Origin: Polychytrium aggregatum
Taxonomy: Eukaryota; Chytridiomycota; Chytridiomycetes; Polychytriales
NCBI RefSeq assembly: GCF_025602895.1
Contig: NW_026516265.1
Coordinates: forward strand, 124,001 to 188,000
DNA: 64,000 nucleotides
Direction: 5' to 3'
The notes under the pieces are model-generated. The model saw only the letters and a list, made by a program, of their open reading frames with translations, was not told the DNA's origin and did not search any database. The position numbers were made by a program, and so were the translations under genes. The stretch's first letter is position 1, and each line of letters opens with the position of its first letter. Below are positions 10,270 to 25,566 of the stretch, piece by piece.

Positions 10270-13200
10270 ATGACGGTCAACAGGACGCAGACGCTCAAAA
10301 TCGTATGCCCTTCCCTCGCTCTCGGTCCATCGCACGGCGCACCCCGGGATACGCAGGCCGCCGCCACGGCTGCAGCCGAAGACTGTCGACCAGCCAAGTC
10401 GAACTAACCCGTTGAACGATCCCTCCCACCGCAGCTTCAAACCACCAAAAACATCGGCTTTGCGGCTGGAATATGTTTTCTGATCAACGGTATGACCGGC
10501 CCCGGTCTCCCGCAGATTCCGCTGACTTTCCAGGTCGCTGGCTGGATCCTCCCGATGATCTGCTTTGGCATCTTTTCGATTGTTTCGGGCCTCTCGGTGC
10601 TGTTCATCATGGAGGCAATGCAGAAAATCCCTGGCAACAAGCACTTCCAGGTGAGCAGCACATGTGTGCCGTGCACTTGTAATCACCTGGATGGGGCAAG
10701 AATTCGATATCCGCTGTACCGGGCACCCTTGCATCCATCGCTATGGCTGACAGACCTTGCATGCATCCAGGGATGCGTCGAATATGCCACGCTGTTCAAC
10801 TTTTATTTCGACCCAAAGATGCACATTTTCAGTCAGTTCCTTCTCTACGGAGCTCTGATTTCAAACGCCGTGCAGTCCATTGTGCTCGTTGCGCAGGTAG
10901 GCGTCAGAACCTCGGCGAGCATGTCGATCGCAGGCGTTCGGATACAAGTGGCTCCGCCTGTGATCACCATTGCCGCAGTGGGCCCACAAGCAGCTGAGAG
11001 CCACGAGATATGCATCCGCAGCAAGCTGTCGACAATACCTCCCTGCTCATGTCGGAATGGCCGCTCTCTTGTCCTTGCTTCACCATGTAGTCGTTCGACC
11101 AGATGTTTGTGGATATTTTCCACTCGACCTGGGGCTTGACGATCGGCTTCCAGTCGGACCTGAGAGTCCTCAACGGCACCAATGTCATGACGTCCGCAAC
11201 CACGCATATCGCCGACGTAGGCGCTGCCTCTCCCTTTGACGGTACCATGCTTCTCACCGCTGGCTTGTTGGTACGTTGAAGCAGACCCACCGCCAGCTGT
11301 GTCCGTGCTTCTCTCTGGCTTCGGCCGAGACCCAGCGTCGCCAGTCGACACGCTGTCTCAAACTTGATGCCGGATGGGGCGTTTCGGCTCGACCCTTCGG
11401 CACGACGCTTCCGCGTGGTGTGATTCGGTATATCGAGTCGAGATCGCACGATTGGATGAATGGATGAATGGAGGAGGCGAACGATTAGGAGGGGGGCGTC
11501 GGCAAGGCTATGTCGCTGATTCTGTCAACTATACAAACATCGCAGATGACCTTCCTTGTGATGATCCCCTTCCTGTTCGTGGATCTCGATAACAACATCA
11601 AGGCCCAGATTGGTACCGTACCGGCGCCCCGCCCCATATACGTTGATGTTAGGCCTTGCATTGTTAACTCCTAGCACATTATCCGTCCTCCAGTGTTTTT
11701 TATCCTCACAGTCGCGATAGTCTTTCTGTGGGTTGGCCTGAGTATTTTGAACATCACTCGGATTCAAGGGGACATTCCGAGCGTCCTCGCCCAAAACCTC
11801 CCTCCCTCAAAATCGGCAGACTCAGTCTTGAACCGCTTCAGTGCCATCAGCACCGTCATGGGCACCGTTCTGCTCAATCTCGCATTTACCCAGGTGGTAC
11901 CTTCATGGGTCAACCTGAAGGTGAGCGCACAATCCGTCCTCGGGTGTCTCATGCACGACTTTGAGCACTTGCTGACGGAGCCGAGGCTAACACCCATCGC
12001 CACTGCATCGACCCGAGCAGAAAGCCAACGTATCTCCTCAAAATACTGTTATGATATCGGTGGCCGTTGCCGTGGTGCTCTATCTCCTCTCTGGCATCCT
12101 CCGTAAGTGCTAGCGTATCCCGCTCGTTCGCAGGAGGGGTGCTTGCAAAGCGTGCTTGCACGGAACTCGTCGTGGTACTACCTGTTGACGCAACATTTTG
12201 CCTCCTGCAGCTGCACTGGCTTATGCCCCAAACTCGAATGCTGCCACGATTCTTCCTAGTTTCACTGCTGGACCCATTCCCATCCTCGGCAAGATTTCTT
12301 CGTATGCCTACACGCTGGTGATGCTTCTGCCCGGCATCCCCGTGCTCTTCATGGTTGCATACGAGAACCTGACCCAAAACGAAGTCTGCTCCAACGGTAG
12401 GCACGCCCTTCGCTCGCTCTTTATAGCTCACTTATTGCAAATGCGAGGCGAGGTGGATATCTGCAGTGATCCAACCGACCCGGATCCAATTTCATTTGTA
12501 CATCAACAGTCAATTTCGACCGACTGCTGGCATCCTGGTTGCTCCGAAGCTAACGCGCGATCCACTTTGGCACTCGCATAGCTATTGCCGTCTTCCTTTG
12601 CTTTGTGCTGCCATGGCTCATGGTCATTCCCTTCCAAACGGGCGCGGTGCTCATGACACTGCAGCTGTGGACATCGGCCTTGTTTGTCAGCTCCGCCAAC
12701 TTTATCCTGCCCTTCGTCGTGTACTTGCAATGCCTCAAGTTCCGAGAGCAATATGACTCCCAGAGGGATGCCACGGATAAGCAGCGTAAGCCGGCCTGTC
12801 TGGGGGATATTATGCAGGATCGAGCCCTACCCAGACAAGTCCCTTCATCGTACACTGACAACTTGGATCTGCAATCGTGCTCGCGCAGGCCTGACTCCCA
12901 CGCAGTACAAGCTTCTGCGCAAGATCCACCAGCATTCGTCCAAGATCCAGAAGTACCTCGACGATAGCGAAAAGGCGCTCCATATGATCCAGCCCGGTGA
13001 CTTTGGTCCCGAACAAATACCTGAGGGTGACGACGAAATGCTCAAGTCCTTCGAAAGAGGGATCACATTCTCGGACCACAGCCCCAGAGTGTCGAATGCC
13101 GAGGCCACTGACCGGCTTATGCCACCCTTCACTGAGTCCGATTCTCAGTTCTCAACCATGCAGCATGAGCATGAGCATCTCGCCATCCCGCCGATCTCAA

Positions 13201-13979
13201 TCGCACCCGCCTCTCCGGTGGATTCGGTTGCGAAGACACCGTCTCCTCTGCACTCTCCTTCGGCTATGCGAGCGCCCTCTCCCCTCAGAACACCATCTCC
13301 CATGCGGACTCCCTCCCCCGCACGAACTCCCTCTCCCGGACGAGCCCCGTCGCCGCTGGGAACACCTCCCTCGATTCTACGCCCCCAACGAGGCCTTCCT
13401 GACGACTTGAAGAAGCCTGCGAGCATGGAATTCCTTTCCGTCGAATCATTCCTGGATGCCAACGAGGATCCCTCCACCGCCACTCTCCAAGCCCACGTCA
13501 GGCGCAAAACCCTGAATATTCCTCGGAACTTTACTCTTACCGGGCCCAAACGCCAGAGCAAAATGTCAAGCACCGGCCCCAAGTCGCCCGAGCCTTCAAA
13601 AGACGACGGTCAGCCCTTGCTGAAAGCGGATGAAGAGCCGAGCGAAGCCCACGAGATGGTCCAGATCGACCCCCAGGAAACAGCCCCAGAACCGGACACG
13701 CTGCAGGATATCTCCGAGGGAGCTGGCAAGCGTATTGGTCGAAGTTTCCTGTCCCCGTTGAGAGGCAAAGAACCCACTGCGCTCACAAACAGCTACATCC
13801 GACGTACGACACTGCCCCGTGATGTCGGATACCGATCGGCATTCTTCCGCACACTGCCGCACTGGTGGCCGCTGAGTCCGCACATCACAGCGATCCTTTT
13901 CCTTGTGTTTTGCATCATCATGTGGATCATCAACCTGATTGCCGTGATCATTCAGACGGTCTCGCCTCCATCAAACTGA
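10270..13979 (+). CDS. Multipass amino-acid-transporter-like membrane protein B
   Basis: Ten exons close in phase: 10270-10302, 10435-10650, 10771-10896, 11091-11270, 11546-11612, 11694-11920, 12021-12102, 12211-12396, 12582-12785, 12889-13979, giving about 803 aa. It starts MTVNRTQTLKI, then TTKNIGFAAGICFLINGMTG, and parallels gene A along its length (both have IMEAMQKIPGNKHFQ, TQVVPSWVNLK, SSANFILPF or SAANFILPF). The tail has tandem Thr-Pro-Ser repeats (about 13250-13370, APSPLRTPSPMRTPSPAR) and a last membrane segment (LVFCIIMWIINLIAVI). Compared with A it has one extra intron, at KHFQ/G (10651-10770). Function by family resemblance only. Its 5' UTR begins about 175 bp after the transposon end. 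Confidence 0.8.
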
Positions 13980-14553
13980 AGAAGCCACCTTATTCCAGCA
14001 TTCACATGAACTGAGCTTCCTTGATTTCATTTTCGGGTGCGAATACATGCAATGAGCAGCCACCTCTGGAAGCAGGGCGAGGAAAACACCTCCGGTCGTT
14101 ATCTGGTGCGGATTGGCTAATGGGATGGGCAGGCGAGTTCCATAACCACGCGAGATCTATGAATCAACGAGATCCATGGACCAATGAGATACATAACCTC
14201 GGGAGATTCATGACCGTGTGAGATCCACGAATACCGACCCAGGTGACCCGTCGTTCCGAGCTTCTGTTGGAAATGGTCCCTGGGACGGGACGATTGACCG
14301 GACGCTGGGCAGCGTTGGCAGCAAACAGCCCGGATAGTGGCAGTTCAGTGCGAAGCAGGGCACAGCGTGCCGGATGGACAGTCGAACACATCGTCGCAAC
14401 AGTGCGATCGCCAATCGACAGCTTCCGACCAAGGCAAGCCACATGTTTCCATTCCGCAGCTGCAAAGTCGCGCCAAACCAAGTCGTGCCCGTCAGTCCGC
14501 TCCAGATCCGCTCCCAATCTTCCCCGCCATCTCGACCGCAGCCGCCGCCGTCC
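13980..14553. other. Intergenic between transporter B and RAD1
   Basis: No gene supported. Around 14150-14230 a short motif (GAGATYCATGA/GAGATACATAA) recurs four times about 20 bp apart, perhaps a degenerate tandem repeat in the RAD1 upstream region. Confidence 0.4.
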
Positions 14554-16338
14554 ATGGATTCCCAGCCCACCATCAGTTCGCAGCCTAACCTTCTCGACTT
14601 TGTCGCGGCCCTCGACAATGTCCGGGCAATCGTAACGGTGCTCAAAGCCATCTCTTACAAGGAGGCAAGTTCGGTTGTGACGGCCAGGTTGCGCACCAAC
14701 ACCAACCAGGGCTGCATGCTGTTGCTTCGTTGCAGCTCTCGTCGGCATCATCCGCCTCGCCCATCGCACTGACCCTGGGCAACTCGTCTGCGGATAACAG
14801 CATGTGATCTGCTTCATCACCCGAATCGGCCTCACCTTCATAGTCCAAGACTCGCAGAGCGCCCAGTCGATCGCATATATGCGGCACGAGCTGTTTCGTG
14901 AATACGCTTTCCCCTCGCTCGATTACCAGGCGGGCGAGGAAGCGAGCCCCGAAATCTCGTTTTCCGTCAACCTCCAGAAGTTGATTGAGTGTCTGTCGAT
15001 CTTTGGAGGCATGTCGAGTGTGCCTTACGGCTCGGCATCATCCTCGTATACGACCTCAAACCAGCACGATCTCAAGTCGGGTGTCCAGACGACGCTTCGC
15101 ATGCACTACGCCAAGGCCGAAGGGACCCTAAAGCTGATGTGAGTATTGGCAAACAACGGCGATCGAGGCTCTTGGTGGACAGCCCCAGTGGCAGCCGTCG
15201 ATCGGATGGCGTCGCGGTGGGTTTGGCGGGCATGAGCATGGAGCTATGAGCCTGAGCGAGGCTATGATACTGCAGCCCGTGACTGACGGAATACTACTGT
15301 GTCCGATGGCTCTAGCCTCGAGGACCAGGGCGTCGTTACAGTCTGCAAGCTCCGCACATACGTTGCCGATCCGACAGTAGAGCTTCGAGCCAACTTCAAT
15401 GCCTCTCCAACGACCAGCAAGCTCATCATCAACGTAAGCAACTCGAAACATCTGAACGCAGCAGCACACCATCGATTCTATAGCTCAGCTCATGTCTGAT
15501 GGCTCGCTGACCCTCCTGGGCGTCAAATGCGTCAACTTGCTCGACAAACCACTTTGCCTCCCTCTCCTCCATCCCTCAGTCCGAGTGGCTCAAGGGCGCC
15601 TTCAGCGAGCTGGACGAAACAAGCACTTCGATCCGGCTCTTGATCTCTCCCCGACCACCGTACTTTCGGATATCGGCCTCAGGGCTGTCTGGCCAAACCA
15701 ACATTGACTATCCCAACGACACCGATGTGCTTGAGGGATTCACATCGCAGGCGACGCAGACATACAGGTCGGTTCGCGATGGATCTTGCTTCAACTGACT
15801 CTGTCCGGCTCTGTGCTCAGAGCATTTACGAGTGCTTGAGCTAACTGCCTGCTATTCTGACAGCTACAACCAAAAGTTGTTTGTGCCCTGTCTCAAGGCC
15901 TTGGCGCTGTCGACAAAGACATCAGTCAAGATCAACTTGGAGGGATTTTTGTTCCTGCAGGTGGGCAAGCGGATGGGTGGATTGCATCCATGGACCAGTA
16001 CCAAGTTCAAGACGTTACACTGCATGCCCAGATTGATACGGTGCTGGGAACCGTTGCTACTCCCTAGCGCTGTGATTTCCACCATTTTCTTACCGGATGG
16101 CCGCAATCTCCTGGCCGTTCCTCTAGTTTCTCATTCCAGTCGGAGAGAAGGCCAACTGCTTTGTCGACTTCCTGGTACGTCCTGACCCAGAGCGGATAGT
16201 GTCCGGTGCGGTGTCGCATAGTAGCATCCTAGTCCCCCGCCAAGAGGTCGCATCGCTCGTCGGCTCACATTGATGCCGTTGGATTTGCAGTCGTGCCCAA
16301 CAGTCGACGACTCGGACCAAGACACAGATGAGGATTAG
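14554..16338 (+). CDS. RAD1: 9-1-1 checkpoint clamp subunit Rad1
   Basis: One subunit of the PCNA-like Rad9-Rad1-Hus1 ring loaded at DNA damage. Seven exons, all phases consistent: 14554-14664, 14801-15138, 15316-15433, 15580-15767, 15864-15960, 16127-16174, 16291-16338, giving 315 aa (human RAD1 282, S. pombe 323). Diagnostic stretches are FVAALDNVRAIVTVLKAISY, CFITRIGLTFIVQDSQSAQ, LEDQGVVTVCKL, FLFLQ then FLIPVGEKANCFVDFL, and an acidic end CPTVDDSDQDTDED like the vertebrate C-terminus. Intron 1 starts with GC (GCAAGT), needed to join YKE to HVICF. Exon 2 starts at 14801, after CAG. The start was chosen as the first ATG upstream of the conserved block. Confidence 0.93.
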
Positions 16339-16837
16339 ATTGAGTGCATAGTTTCTGTCCAAGCGATATAGCGACTTTGGAAACGGGCGCTGCTGGACGG
16401 CCGTAGCGACATCAACGCCCCCGGATCGCATCGTATTGGATCGACGACCCACTGCGTTGCCAGACATATATCGGACACATCATCGGCACTATGCCGCACT
16501 ATGCAGACCAAGCACGGACCAAGCACGCCACCAGTATGCGCCCTCATGCTCAGCGCCGTCAGCACCAAATGCAAAGCCAAATTGCGACTCGCTTCGTCGC
16601 GCCCGCTCCAGTCGGAAATACATAGAGCTGCAATTACGACCTTTGACTGCCGCTTTATTATGCCCACGATAGACTCTGACCGCATTCGCGGTGACTTTGG
16701 CATCGGTCTCCTGTGCACTTTCATCCGTCATCATGGACCCTCTCGGGAGTGGGGAGCGAACGAACTGCTCGGATACACAGCCTTTGGACTGTCTCCGCGG
16801 GTTGGATGGTCATTGTGAGGACACAGCGTGTCCCGGC
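16339..16837. other. Convergent 3' intergenic region
   Basis: Lies between the stop codons of RAD1 (plus) and the ArfGAP (minus). No gene or clear repeat seen. Confidence 0.5.
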
Positions 16838-19392
<2,555 letters not shown>

Positions 19393-19812
19393 GGTGCCAG
19401 GAGAGAATCACGAGACGGTTCTATCGGACCCGGCGGGCGAGATACCAGCGGGCAGCAGCAGCAGCAGCAGGGCAGGTGCAGACGCAGACGCAGAGAGAGC
19501 CCTGCGTTGACGCAGAGGGGCTCGAGAGCAAGAACCGGAAGTCGACGGATCGCTGCTGGCCAGTCCCATTGTCTGGCTGGCCAGGCTGTGGCTGGCCACG
19601 CCAGCGCGGGCCAATCGCGTGCCGTGGCTTGTGCAGCCTTCCTTTTCGGGTTCTCGAAATCGACGGACGCGTCTGGATCGTGACAGGCCATTCGCGTGGC
19701 ACCCCCTGGTCGCTGCATCCCCCTCCATCCGGAACAACTCCATTGCCGAGCCAGCACGAACTGAGGACCTGTATTCATCACGCACCGCAGCCCCTCTCGC
19801 CCGCTCGAGGCC
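19393..19812. other. ArfGAP upstream region / RNP-gene 3' end
   Basis: Contains a short CAG run (about 19453-19474) and the repeated CTGGCTGGCC motif near 19573. No gene supported. Confidence 0.5.
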
Positions 19813-22803
19813 TCATAGATCCATCCGACGCTGCTGCTGCTGTTGCTGCTGATGCTCGAGTAACGAGGGCCGAAGCAGCCCCATGCGGGTCTCGTCCTGG
19901 CCACCCACCAACGGCCTCACTGGGAATCCGTACCCCGGATTAACGCCCACGGGCGAATCTCGCGCCCTGGAGGAGGCATACGGCGACGAGCCAAGCCCGG
20001 GAGAAAGCACTTGGGAGGTGTTCTGGCGCCGGTGATGCGACAGCTGGGGCTGATGCTGGGGGTGGGGGTGCTGCTGCTGATGAGCTTTTGGATCAATTGG
20101 GCTCGGCGATGAGCTGAACGGATCGGCCGAAAGCTCCATGGACCGCATCCAGGCATGCATCCGGGCAAGTTGGTGCTGGTAGCTTCTGTTTTGGGTCTCC
20201 AGCTCGCGGACCTCGGTCTGGTGCCGGAGCATCTGGTAGTCGTACTGCCTCCGGAGCTTGTCGTACTCGTGCTGCGTTTTGTGCAGCTGCATCTCCAGGG
20301 CTTGGATTCGATCAACGAGGCCGCCGATCTGGAGGAGCCGGCTGTCAAAGCCGGTCGTCGGTGCGGGGCCGCGCTCGGCGAGCCGATCGACAGCATCGCC
20401 GTGTGTGCGCTCTCGGTTGTCGCGCTGCGTGAGAGAGCTGCGGGGAGCCTGGGAATCGTCCCGGGGCTCATTGGGCGAGCCGTCGCTTGCGTCGGCATCG
20501 CGGTTATCATTATCGAGGTGTGGTCCAGCCGATTCTGGGCTTGTGCTTCCAGGTGAAGTCCTCGCTTTGAGGCTACGCTTGGTAGTTGGGTCGTTAAGGA
20601 GCGGCCTCAGATCATCCGGACACTCGAGTTGCTGGACCGGTGGACGGAGCCGATTGTAAGTAATCCGAGCGAGAGCAGCGGACTGCTATGGAGAGCGCCG
20701 TAGTCAGCGAAGCGTGCTTACCGAGACATGTAACAGAGCGGACTTTTGTCGCTCCGTAAAGAGCGGCACGCACAACCCCGCTCGGAGAAGCCTGGTGCTG
20801 AGCGACACACTGAGGCTGGGGTTCTTTTCCTTTTGAATGTATCCGACGAGAGACTCCATGGCCACTGAGTAAGCAAGCAACAGGCAGAACCGGAGCAGTA
20901 TGATGTCAGTGGTGAGCCGGGTATGCTGCCAAGCTCCTCGACAGGCGCCCCTAAGCGTCGATGAGTCAGGAGTGGGCCGAGCGTGGGCCGAGCGGTGTGG
21001 CCCAAATCAGACCAGGAGCGGCAGCAGACTCTGCGATGTCTCAAGCACACATAGTGAAGGACACTGGTCGACACTACATTTGAGCATCTCAAAGATATGG
21101 TCCCTCTGCATCACAGTGATGCTCTCGGGGTCGTTCCAGGGCAGCTTTGCAAGGATTGATATGATGTTCTCGAACGGCCGCTCGCTGCACCGACGGGCAA
21201 AATGAACCTGGTAGATTGGCATGTCCGAAGCAAACAAGTGAGTGATCATCGAGCCATTGAGCGGCATGATTCGGGGTTAGAATCCATGCTGGAGCCGACG
21301 CGATTCTGGTGTCGATCCTCGCAATCGGCAACGCAGCGACCAAGTGCAGTACAAACAAGGGCAGACGACAGTGATGCAACTACCTTGAGATTTCTGCATA
21401 TCAGCAGTATGCCGTTGATTTCGTCCCGATGCAGGAACGGGCGCGGCGCGATGCTGAATTGATGTTGTAAGCGGTGAGCACGCCGTCCCGGCCAAGTGCG
21501 ATTTGAACGCTGCATGCTGCCTTGTCATGAAGCAATAACGCGACTGCCATGAAGCATCGAGCTCGAGGGAGTGCAATCGGTCAGTCCTCAGGATGTGCTT
21601 ACTCTGGAGATTCGCCATGCGTCGGTGTATAAACCGAGGCGCGGGCGCTTAGAGGGATGCCGTATCGAGTCGGGAAGAGCGTGGTGAGTAACTCTTCCTG
21701 GCAGCTGGGCTGAAGGGCGAGACACCGGCCCTTGACGACGATGCGCTGGCCGCGGTGCAGCTCCATCGCAGCTTGAGCCTCAGCGATAGAGGGGAACTCG
21801 ACAAATGCGTCCGAGAGTGTTTTTCCAGTGACCCGGTTCATCAGGATGTGGATGCAGTGGGTGTAGGTTGGTGGATGATGCCCGACAGGGATCTGTGGCA
21901 GGGTACGATGTGATATGGTGATATGGTGTGATATGGTGTGGTGTGGTGTGGTGTGGTGTGGTGTGGTGTGGTGTGGTGTGGTGTGGTGTGGTGTGGTGTG
22001 GTGTGGTGTGGTGTGGTGTGGTGTGGTGTGGTGTGGTGTGGTGTGGTGTGGTGTGGTGTGGTGTGGTGTGGTGTGGTGAAGTGCAGTGTGGTGTGATATG
22101 GGGATGATGAAATGTTGTGCGATATGCAATGAGACACAGGGCAGCACTTCCCAATGCCGCAGTTTCCAGGACAACGCAGCAGCTCCCAGTACAATGCAGC
22201 AGTTCCCAGGGTGCCCATTCGACATCCGCTCCTCCCCTGGATCCTGCACCCGTTTCGACAATTTCACATGACCCGGCAAATTGCCCGGACAGACCCACAA
22301 CGGACCATCACTGGCGAAAATAGATTGGTAAGGTCGTTGAGGGTCAGATCCCACGGAATGTTGCTGATTTTCAGGACGGCATAGTTCAAGGATGAGGGCA
22401 GCACCATCTCGGGTGACATGGTTGGTGGTTCTGTGGGCTTTTGGGCGACCAGGTCTCTCAAGAAGCGGTCGCTATGGTCGTCGTCGGATAACAGTCCAGA
22501 GCCATGGAAGGTTTGTGGAGTGGCTGGGGGACCACCGAACAGTTCTCTGGTATGCGGCTCGGACGGACGACTGGTTGGCGGTGCCAGCGACAATGAGAGC
22601 TGGCTTGACAATGATGAGGGCGTAAAATCGTAGTTGGATGAAGGAAAGGACGCTGTCCATGGGCCCTGGAGTAGATTGGAGGCAGCAGGGTCTGGGAGCG
22701 CGAGGGGCGTCGAGACTAGACCGGGCTGCATGGTGCCCTGGGTGCTGTCGTCGAATGGAGGGATGTTTTCGAGCAGCACAAGATCACCGAGCTGGATGCC
22801 GGT
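19813..22803 (-). CDS. RRM-domain RNA-binding protein with coiled coil (Mde7-like)
   Basis: Exons 22803-22312, 21892-21603, 21453-21384, 21207-21078, 20864-20722, 20682-19813 close in phase and give 664 aa; the N-terminus upstream of 22803 is not resolved. After a Ser/Pro-rich region an RRM reads YAVLKISNIPWDLTLNDLTN, then ILMNRVTGKTLSDAFVEF and AQAAMELHRGQRIVVKGR, split by an intron that carries a pentanucleotide satellite. Next comes QEELLTTLFPT, PRPFLHRDEINGIL, ISILAKLPWNDPESIT and TERQKSALL. This order matches fungal RNP-domain proteins related to S. pombe Mde7 as I remember them. The C-terminus has a coiled coil (QALEMQLHKTQHEYDKLRRQ) and a poly-Gln end. Likely a post-transcriptional regulator; targets unknown. 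Confidence 0.7.
21930..22078. repeat. (TGGTG)n pentanucleotide microsatellite in an RRM intron
   Basis: About 28 near-perfect units of GTGTG/TGGTG phase, preceded by GATATGGT variants. It lies wholly inside the intron 22311-21893 of the RNP gene. The six-frame HHTTPHHTT translations are artefacts. Confidence 0.95.
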
Positions 22804-23640
22804 CTGTAAGTGGAAGGCAGCCTGGGCATGGAGGCGCCGAGGAGGATGGCAAAACGGGGGTCAGTGGTCGGGCGGTATCGCCGCCAGCACTATGGCAAAA
22901 TTAGTGGTGCTCGGGAGCGCAGGTCATCAGCGTACTAAGATGGAGCCAGGTGGGGGTGGGGGACGACGGCAAGGACGAGCACCAAGCAAGATGGGAAGAA
23001 GCTGGGAATGTCGAGCGGGTGTGGTGCTGCACAGATTGAACCCCCGGACTGCAGCAAAGAAAGGCTGGCGATTACCTCGGCAGCGAGTTCTCGAGACGAC
23101 GCCGGCGATCCGCGCGGCCCTGGACAATCGCAAGACAATGTTACGCCCGGTCAGTCGACACTTTTTGCACCAGGCACAGTCGACAGTTTTTGCACCGGAA
23201 TGTACCTGAAGCCGAGCTCTGCGTTCTCGATCCAGGGCTTGGGCTCAAACTGAGTCGCTGCGACGACGATGACGCCGTGGCCGCACCAGAGGGAAAGCTG
23301 CCAAGGGCGGAGACCTGGGGCGGCTGCGGGATGACGATCGACAGGGAGCCTCGCGGGCGCGGGTTGGATTTGGAGAGAAGAAGACGATCGGGCTCCATCG
23401 ACTCGGCAGGGCAGATAGAGAGCGAGTCTGGCATGGGCACGAGTGCACGGCAGGGCAAAGGGGAAGAGGTCGGAGGCCGGGCCAGAGGAGGGTGCTCCTG
23501 GGCTTTAAGAGCGCGAGCAGCGACCGGTGACAGCGATACAGCGGATGGCAAGGCACTGGGTTCTTGGAAAGCAGGAGTGGAACGAGCGGCGCCGTGGGGA
23601 GGGGAAGGAGGTAACTGAATAGGCCGAGGCAATTCAGGGT
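22804..23640 (-). other. Possible 5' exons of the RNP gene
   Basis: A Pro/Ser-rich minus frame (23640 down to about 23220) ends at a GT donor near 23215 (SPGSRTQSSASG). The phase does not join directly to the acceptor at 22804, so at least one more exon or a different model is needed. It may be the N-terminus of the RNP protein or UTR. Confidence 0.3.
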
Positions 23641-25566
23641 CAAGTGCAGGCCAAAAGAGCACTCTCGGCGATCAGGCCGAGGAGGCGCTGGGCCGGGCGG
23701 CGGCCGCACCCAGGCCGCCCCACTGGAGCCGTTGCTCTTGGGCTGTGGAGCAGCCAGTTTGGCAGGACGGCATGGTCGGTCACCGAGATCAGCGAGTCCA
23801 AGGCCGGCCGCAAAGAGTACCCGCATGGGAACGCAGTGTGGCCATCATGTGCCGGCAAGCCCATGTTTCTCTTGCCTTTTGCTCCGCCCCCATCGGCGAC
23901 GCGGTCAAAAGAAAGAGCAGCGCTGTGATGGACGACGCCCCCTTGCTCGGGCCGAGAGGGAAAGGGAAGAGCGAAAAGGAAAGACAGTCTCGCCCAACAC
24001 AGCGCCGAATGGGATGCTCGCCCAGCAAGCGAGATGGCCTGTTCTGTTCGCTCGTTCTGCAGGAGCATTGTTGCTGTGCGTCTCGGGTTGTGGCGGCCGG
24101 GCTGCGTCGGTTGTTGATGCGGCGCCATCGACCATGCATGTCCATGATCCGTGCTCGTGGTTGGAGCAAGGCGGTGCCGAGCCATATCGGTGTTTCAGGG
24201 GCTGGCCCCACAGTCGTTACAGAAATCTGCCGAGGTGGAGCCAACCGCGCCGATCTGGATCATGGCAACAACGGAGGAAGAAACGGCCGGATGGATCAAG
24301 CGACCCAGGAGACATGTCCGCCGCCTCCGTGTGGAATATGCTACTTGCTGGCCCTGCACCGGCCTGCACTGGTCCTGCACCGGTCCGATTCGTGGGGCCA
24401 AGAACCATCCAGGCCATGCAGACGGCATCCATCGCACGCAGATGTCACTTGGCAGCAATGGCAAGCTCGGCGCTCTTTTCTGCATGCGTACATGCATTAC
24501 CATTATCATCGCTGGTGCTGTGGCTGCTGTTATGGCTGCTGCTGACCAGAATGCAAATGGGACCGGTGATCACCGCCAGCCAGCATGATCTTCAGAGCCG
24601 CATCGACCTCGCTTGCGAACCTTCTTTGTCCGCTGCACCCACCCTCTCACCAGGTGCCTCTCTGGTCTCCATCTGCCGGCCGCCGCCGTGGTCCCGGTCT
24701 GCTCCGTTGGGTTGATCCGCACGAGCAGCCAAACACAGCACCATCGAATGGACACAGTCAGCACGCCGAGTGGCTCGAGTTCATGGGGCTGGTGCGTGCT
24801 CGGCTGCCCATGCCACCCCCGCGTCCACGCTCAAGCCCGATGGAGATCATGCTTGCTCATGCTCGTGCGAGGCGGCGCCTTTGCCTTTCGCCATTGACCG
24901 AGCATTCGTCGGTCAGTCCGTCGGTTGGTCCGTCGTCGGCCCGTCAATGTGTCAGGCGTGTCTATCCAATCGCCAAGTGTATGGTCAACCACCCAGTGAT
25001 TGCCCTTTGCCAACGCATTTGGGCGATCGACACGGATGCATCGGCCAGATCAACGGCGCACTTCGATTTCGATCGACAGCAGCTTTGTATTTGTCTTTTT
25101 GTTGGCGATAGAGCCGGTCTACCCACACACACTGGGACTTGATTTGCGTCTTGAACTTTGGGAGAGCAATGAGAGGGCAGCCACCGATTTCCATCCGAAG
25201 AGGGGGCTCAGTGGGTACAAGGGAAGGAGAAAACAATAATTGATTGCCGCCGGGGGGGGGCTGTAAGAAACCATGAGGAAAACACGGAGAGATGCATTTG
25301 TGGGAAGAAAGGGGAAACATCAAGAGTGCTCAGTCCGTCGTGGGGAGGGGGAGGATTGCAGCCACACCCCGCGGGAACCGGTGGCTGAGCACAGCCGCAA
25401 ACGGGCAAGGTTGTCCGAGGTATTAGGAGCAAGGTCCAAGAGCGATGCGCTTGGCGGGAGAGAATGTGCGGCAAGAGTGGCTTGTGCGATGAGCACGAGC
25501 AGAGGCGGTTCCAGGTTCACAGGGCGAGTGAGAAGAACAGGGACATGGCAGCAGCGGGCGGTCTCC
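23641..25566. other. Long interval with no supported gene
   Basis: About 1.9 kb. The longest frames (for example 327 codons at 23732-24715, plus) are rich in Arg, Gly and Ser, overlap open frames on the other strand and show no domain. A G run (GGGGGGGGG) lies at 25252-25260. Confidence 0.5.

Noticed and set aside
21599-22354. Minus frames rich in HHTTP repeats
   Set aside because: Produced by the TGGTG microsatellite within an intron; only the RRM part downstream (21892-21603) is coding.
23732-24715. 327-codon plus frame
   Set aside because: No domain, overlapping open frames on both strands, Arg/Gly composition typical of GC-rich noncoding sequence, no splice partners found.
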